From the NCBI GenBank assembly GCA_947496145.1, contig CANMBS010000026.1:1-64000 (forward strand): DNA of 64,000 bases, read 5' to 3'. Position numbers and translations under genes: made by a program. This DNA is from an uncultured Pseudovibrio sp. (GTDB lineage Bacteria > Pseudomonadota > Alphaproteobacteria > Rhizobiales > Stappiaceae). The notes under the pieces were generated by a model, which was not told the DNA's origin, made no database searches, and worked only from the letters and a program-made list of their open reading frames with translations. The stretch's first letter is position 1; every line of letters starts with the position of its first letter. This document shows, one piece after another, positions 35,301-43,230 of the stretch.

Positions 35301-36335
35301 CTACCGCTGTGTCAGCTTCAGTTCAATGCGGCGGTTTTTGGCGTAGGCCTCGTTGGTGCTGCCTTCTTCCAGTGGCTGGAACTCGCCGAAGCCGACTGCG
35401 ACCAGACGGTCAGGCTCCACACCTTTGGAGATGAGGTATTTAACCACTGAGATTGCGCGGGCGGCTGAGAGTTCCCAGTTGTCGCGCAGGCGGCCTGTGC
35501 CGGAGAGGGGGCGGGCGTCGGTGTGACCATCTACGCGCAGGACCCAGTTGATCTCGTCGGGGATTTGCCCTTCCAGTTCCAAAATTGCGCTTGCGAGGAT
35601 ATCCAGCTGGTTTCTGCCTTCCGGGTTGACCTCTTCATCGCCTGAGGAGAACAGTACCTCTGACTGGAACACAAAACGGTCGCCGACCACCTCAATGTCG
35701 GAGCGCTGGGCTAAGATTTCGCGCAGGCGGCCAAAGAAGTCGGAGCGGTAACGCGAGAGTTCCTGCACGCGCTGGGCGAGGGCCACGTTGAGGCGCTTGC
35801 CAAGGTCTGCAATGCGGGTCTGGCTTTCCCGGTCACGGGTTTCAGAAGCGTCCAGTGCGTCTTCCAATACGGCAATCTGGCGGCGCAGGGCACTGATTTG
35901 CTGGTTCAGCAGTTCCACCTGTGCCAGTGCTTTAGAGCTGATCTGCTCCTCACCTTCCAGCTTGGACTGGAGAGCTGCCAGTGCTCCGCCTGCCTCATCA
36001 ATCTGGCCGGAACGCTCGTTGAGCAGACCCTGAAGACGATCCCGGTCCTCGGTGGCTTGCTCCAGACCCAGTTGTAGGGAGGAGATGGTGGCTTCCAGAT
36101 CACCTACGCTTGCCTTTTCCAGTGCGAGAAGCTCTGTCAGCTCTGCGATTTGCTGGTTAAGGCGGTTGAGCACTTTATCTCTGCCAGACAGTTGCTGGCT
36201 CATAAAGAACTGGGCGATCATGAAGATGGAAAGCAGGAAGATGAACACCAGCAGGAGCGCGGACATGGCATCCACGAAACCCGGCCAGTAGTCTTCTGAG
36301 CTGCTTTGTGATTTGCGTGAGCGTACGCCTGCCAT
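35301..36335 (-). CDS. MotB/OmpA-type peptidoglycan-binding partner of a proton channel
   Basis: 344 aa. Residues ~15-45 form one membrane helix with the channel Asp in FVDAMSALLLVFIFLL, at the place of the MotB proton-carrying Asp. A long coiled coil (residues ~50-190) follows, then an OmpA/MotB domain: LFSSGDEEVNPEG, VDGHTDARPL and the AYAKNRRIELKL end. It pairs with the MotA/TolQ-like gene immediately upstream (3-bp gap). The motif set is non-flagellar: no flagellar genes surround it. The pair probably forms an envelope force or energy transducer. Confidence 0.88.
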   Translation of the reverse strand: MAGVRSRKSQSSSEDYWPGFVDAMSALLLVFIFLLSIFMIAQFFMSQQLSGRDKVLNRLNQQIAELTELLALEKASVGDLEATISSLQLGLEQATEDRDRLQGLLNERSGQIDEAGGALAALQSKLEGEEQISSKALAQVELLNQQISALRRQIAVLEDALDASETRDRESQTRIADLGKRLNVALAQRVQELSRYRSDFFGRLREILAQRSDIEVVGDRFVFQSEVLFSSGDEEVNPEGRNQLDILASAILELEGQIPDEINWVLRVDGHTDARPLSGTGRLRDNWELSAARAISVVKYLISKGVEPDRLVAVGFGEFQPLEEGSTNEAYAKNRRIELKLTQR

Positions 36336-36338
36336 GCT

Positions 36339-37340
36339 TTATTCCTTCTCCCGCTCTACCTCTGCGGTGAGCGTTTTCAGGAACCGTTCGATACGGCGCT
36401 GCTGCATGGACTGGCCTTCTGCCCATTCGCGCATCATCTTCTGCTCGGAGCGCACATGCTGGACAAGGCCCTGAATGCCTTCAGCCAGTTTGCTCATGGC
36501 GGCGTTAGAGCCTTCATCCTGCCCTGATGCCTCTTTGGTCTCCATGGATTTGCGCAGCTTATCGAGAGTGATGTGCAGGTCGGCGGCCATGTTTGCGGAG
36601 GTGCCGCTGCCCAGTTCGTCCGGGTCGATATCCGTCAGGGTGGAGAGCCAGTCTTCCAGTTCCTGATAGAAGCGGTTTTGCGCCTGTCCTGCCTGAAGGT
36701 CGAGGAAGCCCAGAACAAGGGAGCCGGTGAGACCAAGCAGGGAGGAGGAGAACGCGATGCCGAGGCCAGTCATCTGAGCGGTGATGCCGGAGACCAGATC
36801 TTCAAACAGAACGTTTGCATCGCCACCTGCTGCGTTTAGTGTGCTGACGGTGGTTGCTACTGCGCCCACGGTTTGCATCAGGCCCCAGAAGGTGCCGACC
36901 AGACCGAGGAAGATAAGCAGGCGGGTGAGGTAGCGGGAAATCTCACGGGATTCATCTAGGCGCATGCCGATGGAATCGAGCATGGAGCGCATTGTGGTTG
37001 GCGAGATGGTCATATCGCCTGCTTTGTTGCCCAGCAGAGTTGCCATGGGGGCCAGCAGGATTGGCGGGCGGCGGACCTCAAGGCGGGGATCGCCAAGGCG
37101 GAAGCCGTTGACCCAGGACACTTCCGGGAAAATTCGCAGGACCTGCCGGAATGACAGGAGGATACCCAGTGTGGCGACGCCGACGATCAGGCCGTTCAAT
37201 GCCGGGTTTGCCATAAAGGCTTCGGTGATTTGCCCCAGCAACACAAAGGCAATGAAGCCCGCCAGAACAAGAAAAATGATCATGCGCCACAGGTAGACCT
37301 GCGGGCTGGACAGACTGTAGGGATCGTAGTCGCGTGCCAT
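36339..37340 (-). CDS. MotA/TolQ/ExbB-type proton-channel subunit
   Basis: 333 aa. Two hydrophobic helices lie at residues ~15-65, and the channel helices at ~145-175 (LLIFLGLVGTFWGLMQTVGA) and ~190-220 (TGLGIAFSSSLLGLTGSLVLGFLD). These match the family core. A helical C-terminal cytoplasmic region follows (LVQHVRSEQKMMREWAEGQ). The start is one gene upstream of, and 3 bp from, the MotB/OmpA-type partner, so the two are translated together. It resembles the conserved non-flagellar pairs of alphaproteobacteria; the driven process is unknown. Confidence 0.88.
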   Translation of the reverse strand: MARDYDPYSLSSPQVYLWRMIIFLVLAGFIAFVLLGQITEAFMANPALNGLIVGVATLGILLSFRQVLRIFPEVSWVNGFRLGDPRLEVRRPPILLAPMATLLGNKAGDMTISPTTMRSMLDSIGMRLDESREISRYLTRLLIFLGLVGTFWGLMQTVGAVATTVSTLNAAGGDANVLFEDLVSGITAQMTGLGIAFSSSLLGLTGSLVLGFLDLQAGQAQNRFYQELEDWLSTLTDIDPDELGSGTSANMAADLHITLDKLRKSMETKEASGQDEGSNAAMSKLAEGIQGLVQHVRSEQKMMREWAEGQSMQQRRIERFLKTLTAEVEREKE

Positions 37341-37570
37341 TATCCTGAGTACATCTTAAGCAAAGCGGGCTGTGCCATCTGATTGAATTCAAACACGCAG
37401 CACCCGCTTTAAGGTTAATGATGTCTTTAGATAACGCTATTTCCGGTTAATAGGAAACCGCAAATCGACGCGACAGGCCAGAAACCCTTAAGTTTTTAAA
37501 TAAGTCGCATTTTTGTGCCGCTGTTGCCGTGATTTTGTCTCGCTTTTGCCAACTGCGAAAATCTAAGGTG

Positions 37571-38134
37571 TTATTCGTCGCGATGAATTTCAACTTCGAG
37601 CGACGTGTGATATCTCGCTCTTACATGGGTAACAGAGATAGTGGCCTCAATTGAATCCTTCTTAATCGTGTAGAGACCTCGGTTGATTTTCTTTAGCTGA
37701 TATCCTGCCAATGCAAAGTATTGTTTAAACCCAGTGGTTATTTGAGATGTGAAGTCTGTTCCGTGAGCGATAGTTATGTTGCAGCCTTTATGTGTACCGC
37801 CAATCCACCATGGGGAGAAATCTACAAACACTGAACGGTATTGTTTTCTGAAACCAATCCTAACCTTGGAACCAACAGGTTTGTAAAAAGTGTCTTTAGC
37901 CAGACTTGCTTTCTTATAACCTGTCTTTTTGAGCAACATGGTCGAATAAGGTTTGCTTTGCAGTCTGCGTTCACACTGATTGAGAATAGTTGGAAGCTCA
38001 TTGCTCAGTTTATTGGTTGCGATTTGATCACTCGAACCATTGCCTGCTTTTGTTGAGTCCTGACTATTGTTTGTTGTTTGAACACAGCCAGCCAGAAGGG
38101 CAGCTGATAATACCGCTAATATCTTTGATTTCAT
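37571..38134 (-). CDS. Predicted lipoprotein of unknown function
   Basis: 187 aa. Lipobox LLAGC (Cys ~17) follows a Lys-led signal sequence, then a Ser/Asn/Thr-rich linker to about residue 45. The mature domain has two cysteines (NQCERRL, KGCNITI) and a beta-rich C-terminal half (VRIGFRKQYRSVFVDFSPWWIGG). The family is not recognised. No clear operon partner; it lies 230 bp downstream of the proton-channel genes' start, on the same strand. Confidence 0.6.
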   Translation of the reverse strand: MKSKILAVLSAALLAGCVQTTNNSQDSTKAGNGSSDQIATNKLSNELPTILNQCERRLQSKPYSTMLLKKTGYKKASLAKDTFYKPVGSKVRIGFRKQYRSVFVDFSPWWIGGTHKGCNITIAHGTDFTSQITTGFKQYFALAGYQLKKINRGLYTIKKDSIEATISVTHVRARYHTSLEVEIHRDE

Positions 38135-38361
38135 TAAAACGCCTGAAGTTAAGTAAAATACCTATCATGCGTGCTAGTTAAGCTATCTTGCTTGAGGCTG
38201 GACTGAAGCTGATGAGAAGGCTTTCTTATCCGATTGTGGTTTTGTACGGCAGTTTGTGGCTATGGAGGTGGAGATTCCGGTTTTACCGTTATGCCGGATG
38301 GATCGTGGTGGGGGTTCGGTATTCGAATTATTTGGCGAGGTCTGCGGGTTTGGCTCTGGCT

Positions 38362-38387
38362 CCCGCGTCGCGCTTTGCTTGCGCGGG
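38362..38387. repeat. REP-like GC-rich intergenic hairpin
   Basis: CCCGCG (38362-38367) pairs with CGCGGG (38382-38387), with a GCGC-rich inner loop, followed by GATGACGGCG. A related GGATGACGGCG occurs again near 38443-38453. The CCCGCG...CGCGGGATGAC form is a common intergenic palindrome type in alphaproteobacteria. Confidence 0.5.
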
Positions 38388-38559
38388 ATGACGGCGTTGG
38401 GGGGAGGTGACGCGACGTTGAGAATTGGCGCTGTTGGAGGCAGGATGACGGCGTCAGGTTGTAAAGGTGATGCATGGGAATGGTTGCTTCATGTTACGCA
38501 CACTTGTCAGAAGTTGCAGTTTGACAAAGTTTGAGTTTCATTCCACATTCATGTGCGAG

Positions 38560-38790
38560 GCGTAGAAACCTCAGAAAAGCGGTAACCGCTCCCGTGACTA
38601 GCGGATTTTTTGTGCCTGTTTTATAGTCAGGGCGCAAACCCTTTGCTATGAGCGGGAGGGCGGTGAATACAATACCTCCTTCGGGAGGGAATAAGCCCGC
38701 CTGTCTTTTCCAGGTTTCTACCCTCCCGCTCGCCAGCGGGCAGTAGAAAGCTCGTCTGTCCAGCGGACCTTCAACAGCCAGAAAAGAGGG
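38560..38790 (+). ncRNA. Highly structured leader upstream of a small gene
   Basis: GAGCGGGAGGG (38650-38660) pairs perfectly with CCCTCCCGCTC (38721-38731). Inside is CCTCC-UUCG-GGAGG (38675-38688), a stable UUCG tetraloop stem. The right arm of the 11-bp stem can instead fold locally as CCCGCT-CGCC-AGCGGG (38725-38740), so two structures compete. A further small stem GTCC/GGAC lies at 38758-38768. The small gene starts at 38799. It may be a cis-regulatory leader or a stable RNA; no known family is recognised. Confidence 0.5.
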
Positions 38791-38798
38791 CTTTGAAT

Positions 38799-39065
38799 AT
38801 GGACGACTCCTCATGCGCGCGACGCGCCACAAATACTCTTCAAAATGAAATAGATGAAGTTTTCATTGCTCTTTCGGACTTGCAAAACCTTGCGTATGTT
38901 CAGCAGCTTTTGCTGAGTGAGCGGATGCAGGACACGAGTGAGCGAGATGCTTTGTTCACTTTGCATTACGCCTTTCATAACCGCCTGGAAGCCTTAGAAA
39001 AAGCTTGCGGAACCTTAGAGCGAGTCGCTCATCCGCAGCCGATAAACCTGACAGCGGCTTCCTGA
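38799..39065 (+). CDS. Small helical protein of unknown function inside a hairpin-rich module
   Basis: 88 aa, mostly helical (LQNEIDEVFIALSDLQNLAYVQ; HYAFHNRLEALEKACGTLERV). No family recognised. ATG 38799 follows GAGGG (38785-38789). The frame is also open upstream to 38667, through the structured leader, without ATG, GTG or TTG except the TTG at 38793, so a longer product would need a rare start. Strong hairpins lie on both sides (38650-38768 and 39082-39164). Confidence 0.6.
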   Translation: MDDSSCARRATNTLQNEIDEVFIALSDLQNLAYVQQLLLSERMQDTSERDALFTLHYAFHNRLEALEKACGTLERVAHPQPINLTAAS

Positions 39066-39081
39066 TCCCATCATCGTGAGA

Positions 39082-39164
39082 AGGGGCAGGGGCGGCGCCT
39101 CCGACAACGCTGCCCCTGAACCACGCTGGCCTGCGACCGGGCAAACTTTAAGTCGCAGGTCAGC
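39082..39164 (+). terminator. Two strong hairpins downstream of the small gene
   Basis: First, AGGGGCAG (39082-39089) pairs with CTGCCCCT (39110-39117). Second, GCTGGCCTGCGAC (39125-39137) pairs with GTCGCAGGTCAGC (39152-39164), 13 pairs with one G-T. Neither has a U-run, so they may stabilise an RNA end rather than terminate. Confidence 0.5.
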
Positions 39165-39444
39165 ATCCATGGTGCTCTCAGGTAGAGGATTATTTCAGAT
39201 TGATATTCTCGACTGGTGAGTATTGATAGGTTTGTGAAGTATATTTCAATATGCGTGCATCATGTATTTTGAGTTGTAAATTAAATTATTGAGTGTATTT
39301 GCAGTATTTTATATTATGAAATTGAATGTGGTTGATATTGGTGACTTTTATATGGAAAATATGTGTTTTATACTCGTGTTAAGCTGTCGTGATTTCATGT
39401 AATCTGTTGTTTGTTTTATTATTGCTTGAGGGGGTAGGTATATT
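39165..39444. other. AT-rich stretch upstream of the envelope gene pair
   Basis: The last part of the 379-bp gap after the small gene. It is strikingly AT-rich (39190-39425) next to GC-rich hairpins and probably contains the promoter of the next gene. Exact boxes are not assigned. Confidence 0.4.
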
Positions 39445-40491
39445 ATGGTGCATGATGACAGAGAGTCGGCCAGTGAACCTCCGGCCACCTGGAGGAGCAG
39501 AATTCTGGGTGCCATCCGGGGCGAAGTGCAGGCTTACATTCTTGCCTTGCTGATACCGGTACTTCTGATTTCCGGAGCGATTTATGGGATCGGGACAATC
39601 AAGAAAGCGCTCGGGATAACCACTATTGAGCAGCACCTTGCTGAGATGCAAAAGTATTTGGCAACCTCGGCAGACACCACGTTTAGTGTTTATTATGACT
39701 TTAATATGCCCGAGCTTTCTGAGGCTGGAAAATTAATCCGATCCGCAGACGTTGAAGAGCAACTTGAAGCTTTAGATGAGAATTTTTCTGCATTTCAAAC
39801 ACGATTGGAGGATCGGGACAGAAATGCTGTGGTCCTTTCAGGTAATGCGGAGTGGCGAGAGCGTCAGTATGAAAAATGGAAGCGAACTCCAGTCAGCCTG
39901 CGACCTGCAAATTTTAATGCTTTCCTGCGAGCTATGGGGGAGCCGGGACAAGAGACGCAGGACGAGAAGAAGAAAAGATATAAGGCAGAATACAAAACCT
40001 GGAGAAAACTGCGAGCAAATCTTGATAGAGAGCTGACGCGCAGCTTTACATTTTACGCCTTTGATGGTGCCAAGGTTCGTCTGAATTATGAGTTTGCCTG
40101 CGAAAATGGCGAGGGAAACCCAGTTAAGGATCCGGCTTATTTTGAGGTTCATGTGAATGGGAAGTTTGTTCGTCAGTTTAGCCAGGATGATTTTGTGAGT
40201 GCAGGTAAAGCCTCACTGCATACCGAGAATTATCTTAATGACGCGGAGAGTGGCCGTAGTGTTATTGAGCTGGAAAAAGAGGTAACTACTTACCGCCACA
40301 CGCTAAATATTACGGTGTTTCCTCATAATGACAGACAACATTCCGGGAAAAACAAAAGGCCGCTCGAAGCGATCGCGAATGGCATCAAGCGCTGCACATT
40401 TGGTGCAACGATTTTCGTCAGAGATACACCACCTGAGTTGAAACTCAAAGATCTGCAAACGTGGCTTGAAGCTAAAGCAAATGAGGAATGA
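39445..40491 (+). CDS. Single-pass membrane protein of unknown function
   Basis: 348 aa. A short cytoplasmic N-terminus (residues 1-28), one membrane helix (AYILALLIPVLLISGAIYGIG, ~30-50), then a large extracytoplasmic part. That part has a helical stretch (~55-210, charged, with KKKRYKAEYKTWRKLRANLDREL) and a beta-rich C-terminal domain (FTFYAFDGAKVRLNYEFACENG onward). The family is not recognised. Its stop overlaps the ribosome site of the next gene, whose start lies 1 bp past it, so the two form one translational unit. Confidence 0.75.
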   Translation: MVHDDRESASEPPATWRSRILGAIRGEVQAYILALLIPVLLISGAIYGIGTIKKALGITTIEQHLAEMQKYLATSADTTFSVYYDFNMPELSEAGKLIRSADVEEQLEALDENFSAFQTRLEDRDRNAVVLSGNAEWRERQYEKWKRTPVSLRPANFNAFLRAMGEPGQETQDEKKKRYKAEYKTWRKLRANLDRELTRSFTFYAFDGAKVRLNYEFACENGEGNPVKDPAYFEVHVNGKFVRQFSQDDFVSAGKASLHTENYLNDAESGRSVIELEKEVTTYRHTLNITVFPHNDRQHSGKNKRPLEAIANGIKRCTFGATIFVRDTPPELKLKDLQTWLEAKANEE

Positions 40492-40492
40492 T

Positions 40493-41617
40493 ATGAGATC
40501 TGCATTTATTAGTTTTGTACTGTCATTCATTTATTTTGCGCTTCCGGCGTCCGCGCAATGTCCGAGTGGGACACTGGAAAAGCAGTTTGAAGAACGCAGA
40601 AAGAGCGTGCAGCCTGTTCAGGTTGAACCAAAGGAAATGGAGGCAACGTTCGTAACTGCTCATTTTGATGCAGCGGCTTTCTCTGCAACAACCTTCTCCT
40701 GTGGAACTAAACGGAAGGAAAGTTATCCGGCCTTTACTGCATATAGCTGGCTTATTGAATTGCCGCAGGAGTTCACTGGCCGGGTTTTTGATGTTCGGCG
40801 CGAGTTAAACAGGATTATAGAGAGTGATCCTGAAAACCTTGAAGTCTCAGGGAACACCCTTTTCAATTACGACACTGAGGAAGAGCAGTACATCACGCCT
40901 ACGATTGATTTTTATCTGTATAACAAGGAGTTACTTGATCCAAAAGGCAAGGTAAGGCTGATTTTAAGCGGCCCTTACTGGCGACAGGAAGAGTTTGGTG
41001 AGAATGCCATGGGCCTTTTACAAACTCCCGGCGGGAAAGTGAAAACCGATGAAGGAGAAAGAGGCAAGGCAGAACAGGATTATCAGTATTTCTCCGCTAA
41101 ACATGTGCTCTGCTTCACTAAAACTGGCGTGGAGATGTTTGATTGGAATGTCTACGCTATCAAGGCGAAGTATGATCTCACTGCTTCGGAGTCTCAGAAA
41201 GCAAAACTTAAAAAGCAGATCGGGAAGGCCATGCAGAAGCGGGCTGAGGAGGAATGCGAAAGCGCGTTTCAGGCCGGGCCTGCATTTTGGGACCGTAAGA
41301 CAGAGGAGGGAGCTGCGAATCCTGGAATTTCTGGTTTATCGCTTCAGGCCAGGCCCCGGAATCTGCTCTTCCGTATAAGAAACGGAAAAGAGAGCAGAAC
41401 GTTTATAGTCTCTACAATTTCTGCGCTGAGTCCGTTTGACACTATGGTCTATATTGATGCGTTGAAAGACGCAATTGATCCCGATGCGGAGATAAGCTGG
41501 GCTATTGGTGTTCAGGGAGAAGAGTATCTGTCGGGTCCGGTGTTTGTTGATGGGGACCGGGTAAGCCGTTTAACATTGACGAACAGAATAACAGGCGCGT
41601 TACTGGTGATTGAGTAA
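40493..41617 (+). CDS. Secreted protein of unknown function, partner of the preceding gene
   Basis: 374 aa with a signal peptide (residues 1-21, cut near LPASA). The mature part is beta-rich and has several cysteines (AQCPSG, FSCGTK, VLCFTK, EECESA). ATG 40493 follows GAGGA, one base after the previous stop. Recurring strand-like segments (VRLILSGPYWRQEEFG; RNLLFRIRNGKESRTFIVSTI; SGPVFVDGDRVSRLTLTNR) suggest two or three beta domains. No enzyme motif seen. It likely works in the periplasm with the membrane partner. Confidence 0.75.
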   Translation: MRSAFISFVLSFIYFALPASAQCPSGTLEKQFEERRKSVQPVQVEPKEMEATFVTAHFDAAAFSATTFSCGTKRKESYPAFTAYSWLIELPQEFTGRVFDVRRELNRIIESDPENLEVSGNTLFNYDTEEEQYITPTIDFYLYNKELLDPKGKVRLILSGPYWRQEEFGENAMGLLQTPGGKVKTDEGERGKAEQDYQYFSAKHVLCFTKTGVEMFDWNVYAIKAKYDLTASESQKAKLKKQIGKAMQKRAEEECESAFQAGPAFWDRKTEEGAANPGISGLSLQARPRNLLFRIRNGKESRTFIVSTISALSPFDTMVYIDALKDAIDPDAEISWAIGVQGEEYLSGPVFVDGDRVSRLTLTNRITGALLVIE

Positions 41618-41671
41618 ATATGTTATCCGAGATTGTGAGAATGATCTGGGGTTTTCATCGGGCTTTTGCCT

Positions 41672-42442
41672 TTACTCGTGCAGAGGGATGAAATCGATGA
41701 GGTCCCAGTCGTCTGTGGTGGCGGAGATGTATTTCATGTCTTCGCCTTCCAGCACTGCGCAGGTGAGGCGGCCTGAGGCATAGGCTTCAGTGTCTACGCC
41801 TAATCTGTTGGGGTGCCGGTCAATGTATTCTGTTGGTGTGTGTCCGTGGACGACGAAGACGCCGAACTCTTCTTTGTAATTGAGGAAGGGACCGCGAATC
41901 CAGATCAATTCCTCTTCGCTTTGCTCCTCCAGCGGAATTTCTGGCCGGATGCCTGCGTGTACAAAGAGGTAGTCTCCGCAGGTATGGTAGAGGGGCAGGG
42001 TTTTGAAGAAGGTTTCGTGCAGCTTTGAAAGGTTTTCCCTAAAGATGGTTTGCACGCTCTGTGCGCCTGCTGATCCCATCAGATCATGCATAGAAAGGCC
42101 GTAGGAGAGCAGGGTTTCGGTTCCGCCTAAGTCCTCCCAATGATAGAGGGTTTCTGCATCTTTCAAGAACTCAAGAAGCGTTGCTTCATGATTGCCTTTC
42201 AGGCAGATTTGCTTGGGGGTGCGGTGGTGCTGATCGACAAGAAAGTCGATCACTTGCTGGCTGTCGGGGCCCCGATCAATGTAGTCGCCGAGAAATACTG
42301 TGACAGGCTCTGAAACTGGGCGCTTTTTCAGGTCTGCCTCGATGGCCTTGCCCATTATTTCCAGTAGGTCATGTCTGCCATGGATATCACCAATGGCATA
42401 AATGCGTGTCCCTTCCGGTAATGTTGGGCGGGGTTTTTGCAT
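41672..42442 (-). CDS. PPP-type serine/threonine phosphatase family protein
   Basis: 256 aa. All metal motifs of the bacterial PPP group are present: IGDIHGR (~17-23), LGDYIDRGPDS, LKGNHEATL, FVHAGIRP and VVHGHTP. Similar to lambda-phosphatase/PrpA-like enzymes, which remove phosphate from proteins or dinucleotides. The substrate is unknown. Single gene with no coupled neighbour. Confidence 0.92.
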   Translation of the reverse strand: MQKPRPTLPEGTRIYAIGDIHGRHDLLEIMGKAIEADLKKRPVSEPVTVFLGDYIDRGPDSQQVIDFLVDQHHRTPKQICLKGNHEATLLEFLKDAETLYHWEDLGGTETLLSYGLSMHDLMGSAGAQSVQTIFRENLSKLHETFFKTLPLYHTCGDYLFVHAGIRPEIPLEEQSEEELIWIRGPFLNYKEEFGVFVVHGHTPTEYIDRHPNRLGVDTEAYASGRLTCAVLEGEDMKYISATTDDWDLIDFIPLHE

Positions 42443-42522
42443 CGGTTCGGGTTCCTGCTCTCGCGGCGTCTGGTGCGTTGTAACTTAGCCTGAGAATGCA
42501 AAAGACTGGCAAATCCACTGGG

Positions 42523-43128
42523 TCAATTTGTTGGTTTTACGGGTGCGAGTTGTGAGGCAAGAAGGAAAGCTGTCGCGGCTTTGGCGTGCTCTGTGATTTC
42601 TTCATCTGTGGGGCGGGGCATTCCGAGAAGAACGGTCGTGCGGAACGACAGGAGCATGGCGGTCCAGAGGTCGATTTGCTTTTGGGGATCGGCAAGGCCC
42701 AGTCTATCCTTAAAGAATGCCGTGAGTTTCTGCTCTGTTTCGCTGGGGCAGACCGAGAAGAATGTACTTGTGATCTCCGGAGCCTTGGCGCTTTCTGCAA
42801 TGAGCAGGCGCATGGTGCACAGGTGGGTTTCGCTCAAATGGGTATGGATGAAGCTTTCGGCAAAACTTTGCAGTGCCTCAGCTATCTCCGGCTTTTCAAG
42901 AGTGATGAAGAAGTTGTTTTGTGAGTCGCCTCCCATGTGCTGCAAGGTGGCTTTAAACAGGTCTATCTTGCTGGGAAAATAGCGATAGACGGTCTGCTTG
43001 GTGACCTTTGCCTGCACCGCAATCTTATCCATGCTGGCTTGTATAAAACCTTGAGAAAGAAAGGTTTCCTGAGCCGCATTGAGGATTGCCGTTCGTTTCT
43101 TTTCCCTGTTTTGCTCGATCTTTCCCAT
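42523..43128 (-). CDS. TetR-family repressor of the adjacent exporter operon
   Basis: 201 aa. The N-terminal HTH (TAILNAAQETFLSQGFIQASMDKIAVQAKVTKQTVYRYFPSK) is classical TetR. The C-terminal part (~70-190) is the ligand/dimer domain, with AefR-like features. ATG 43128 (MGKIEQN) was chosen because an upstream ATG at 43152 lies inside an operator palindrome. Divergent from an EamA exporter; two matching palindromes lie between, fitting autoregulation plus control of the exporter. Confidence 0.9.
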   Translation of the reverse strand: MGKIEQNREKKRTAILNAAQETFLSQGFIQASMDKIAVQAKVTKQTVYRYFPSKIDLFKATLQHMGGDSQNNFFITLEKPEIAEALQSFAESFIHTHLSETHLCTMRLLIAESAKAPEITSTFFSVCPSETEQKLTAFFKDRLGLADPQKQIDLWTAMLLSFRTTVLLGMPRPTDEEITEHAKAATAFLLASQLAPVKPTN

Positions 43129-43146
43129 TGGCTTGCTCGCATAATT

Positions 43147-43168
43147 AATCATACCATGCAGTATGATT
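43147..43168. promoter_or_regulatory. TetR operator palindrome 1
   Basis: AATCATAC-(6)-GTATGATT, perfect 8-bp arms. It lies directly upstream of the tetR start. Confidence 0.85.
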
Positions 43169-43171
43169 TTA

Positions 43172-43200
43172 TTGACATGGCTACGTATTTGTATAAATCA
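43172..43200 (+). promoter_or_regulatory. Probable promoter of the EamA-trmO operon
   Basis: TTGACA (43172-43177) is a perfect -35 box. A TATAAA/TAAATC -10 lies near 43192-43199 (spacing 14-16) and overlaps operator 2, so repressor binding would block it. Confidence 0.55.
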
Positions 43201-43217
43201 TACCATCAAGTATGATT
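43196..43217. promoter_or_regulatory. TetR operator palindrome 2
   Basis: AATCATAC-(6)-GTATGATT, identical arms to operator 1, 49 bp away centre to centre, just before the EamA gene's ribosome site. Confidence 0.85.
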
Positions 43218-43230
43218 TTTGAGGTATAGC

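Noticed and set aside
35301-37340. Zorya-type phage defence (ZorA/ZorB)
   Set aside because: The two proton-channel genes match the ZorAB fold, but no ZorC, ZorD or ZorE gene is next to them, and such pairs are common housekeeping genes in alphaproteobacteria.
38494-38832. Minus-strand open frame across the hairpin region
   Set aside because: It arises from the inverted repeats; its peptide has no plausible domain and no ribosome site, so the structured-RNA reading is preferred.
38135-39164. CRISPR array or retron
   Set aside because: The hairpins are not regularly spaced repeats with unique spacers, and no reverse transcriptase or cas gene is nearby.
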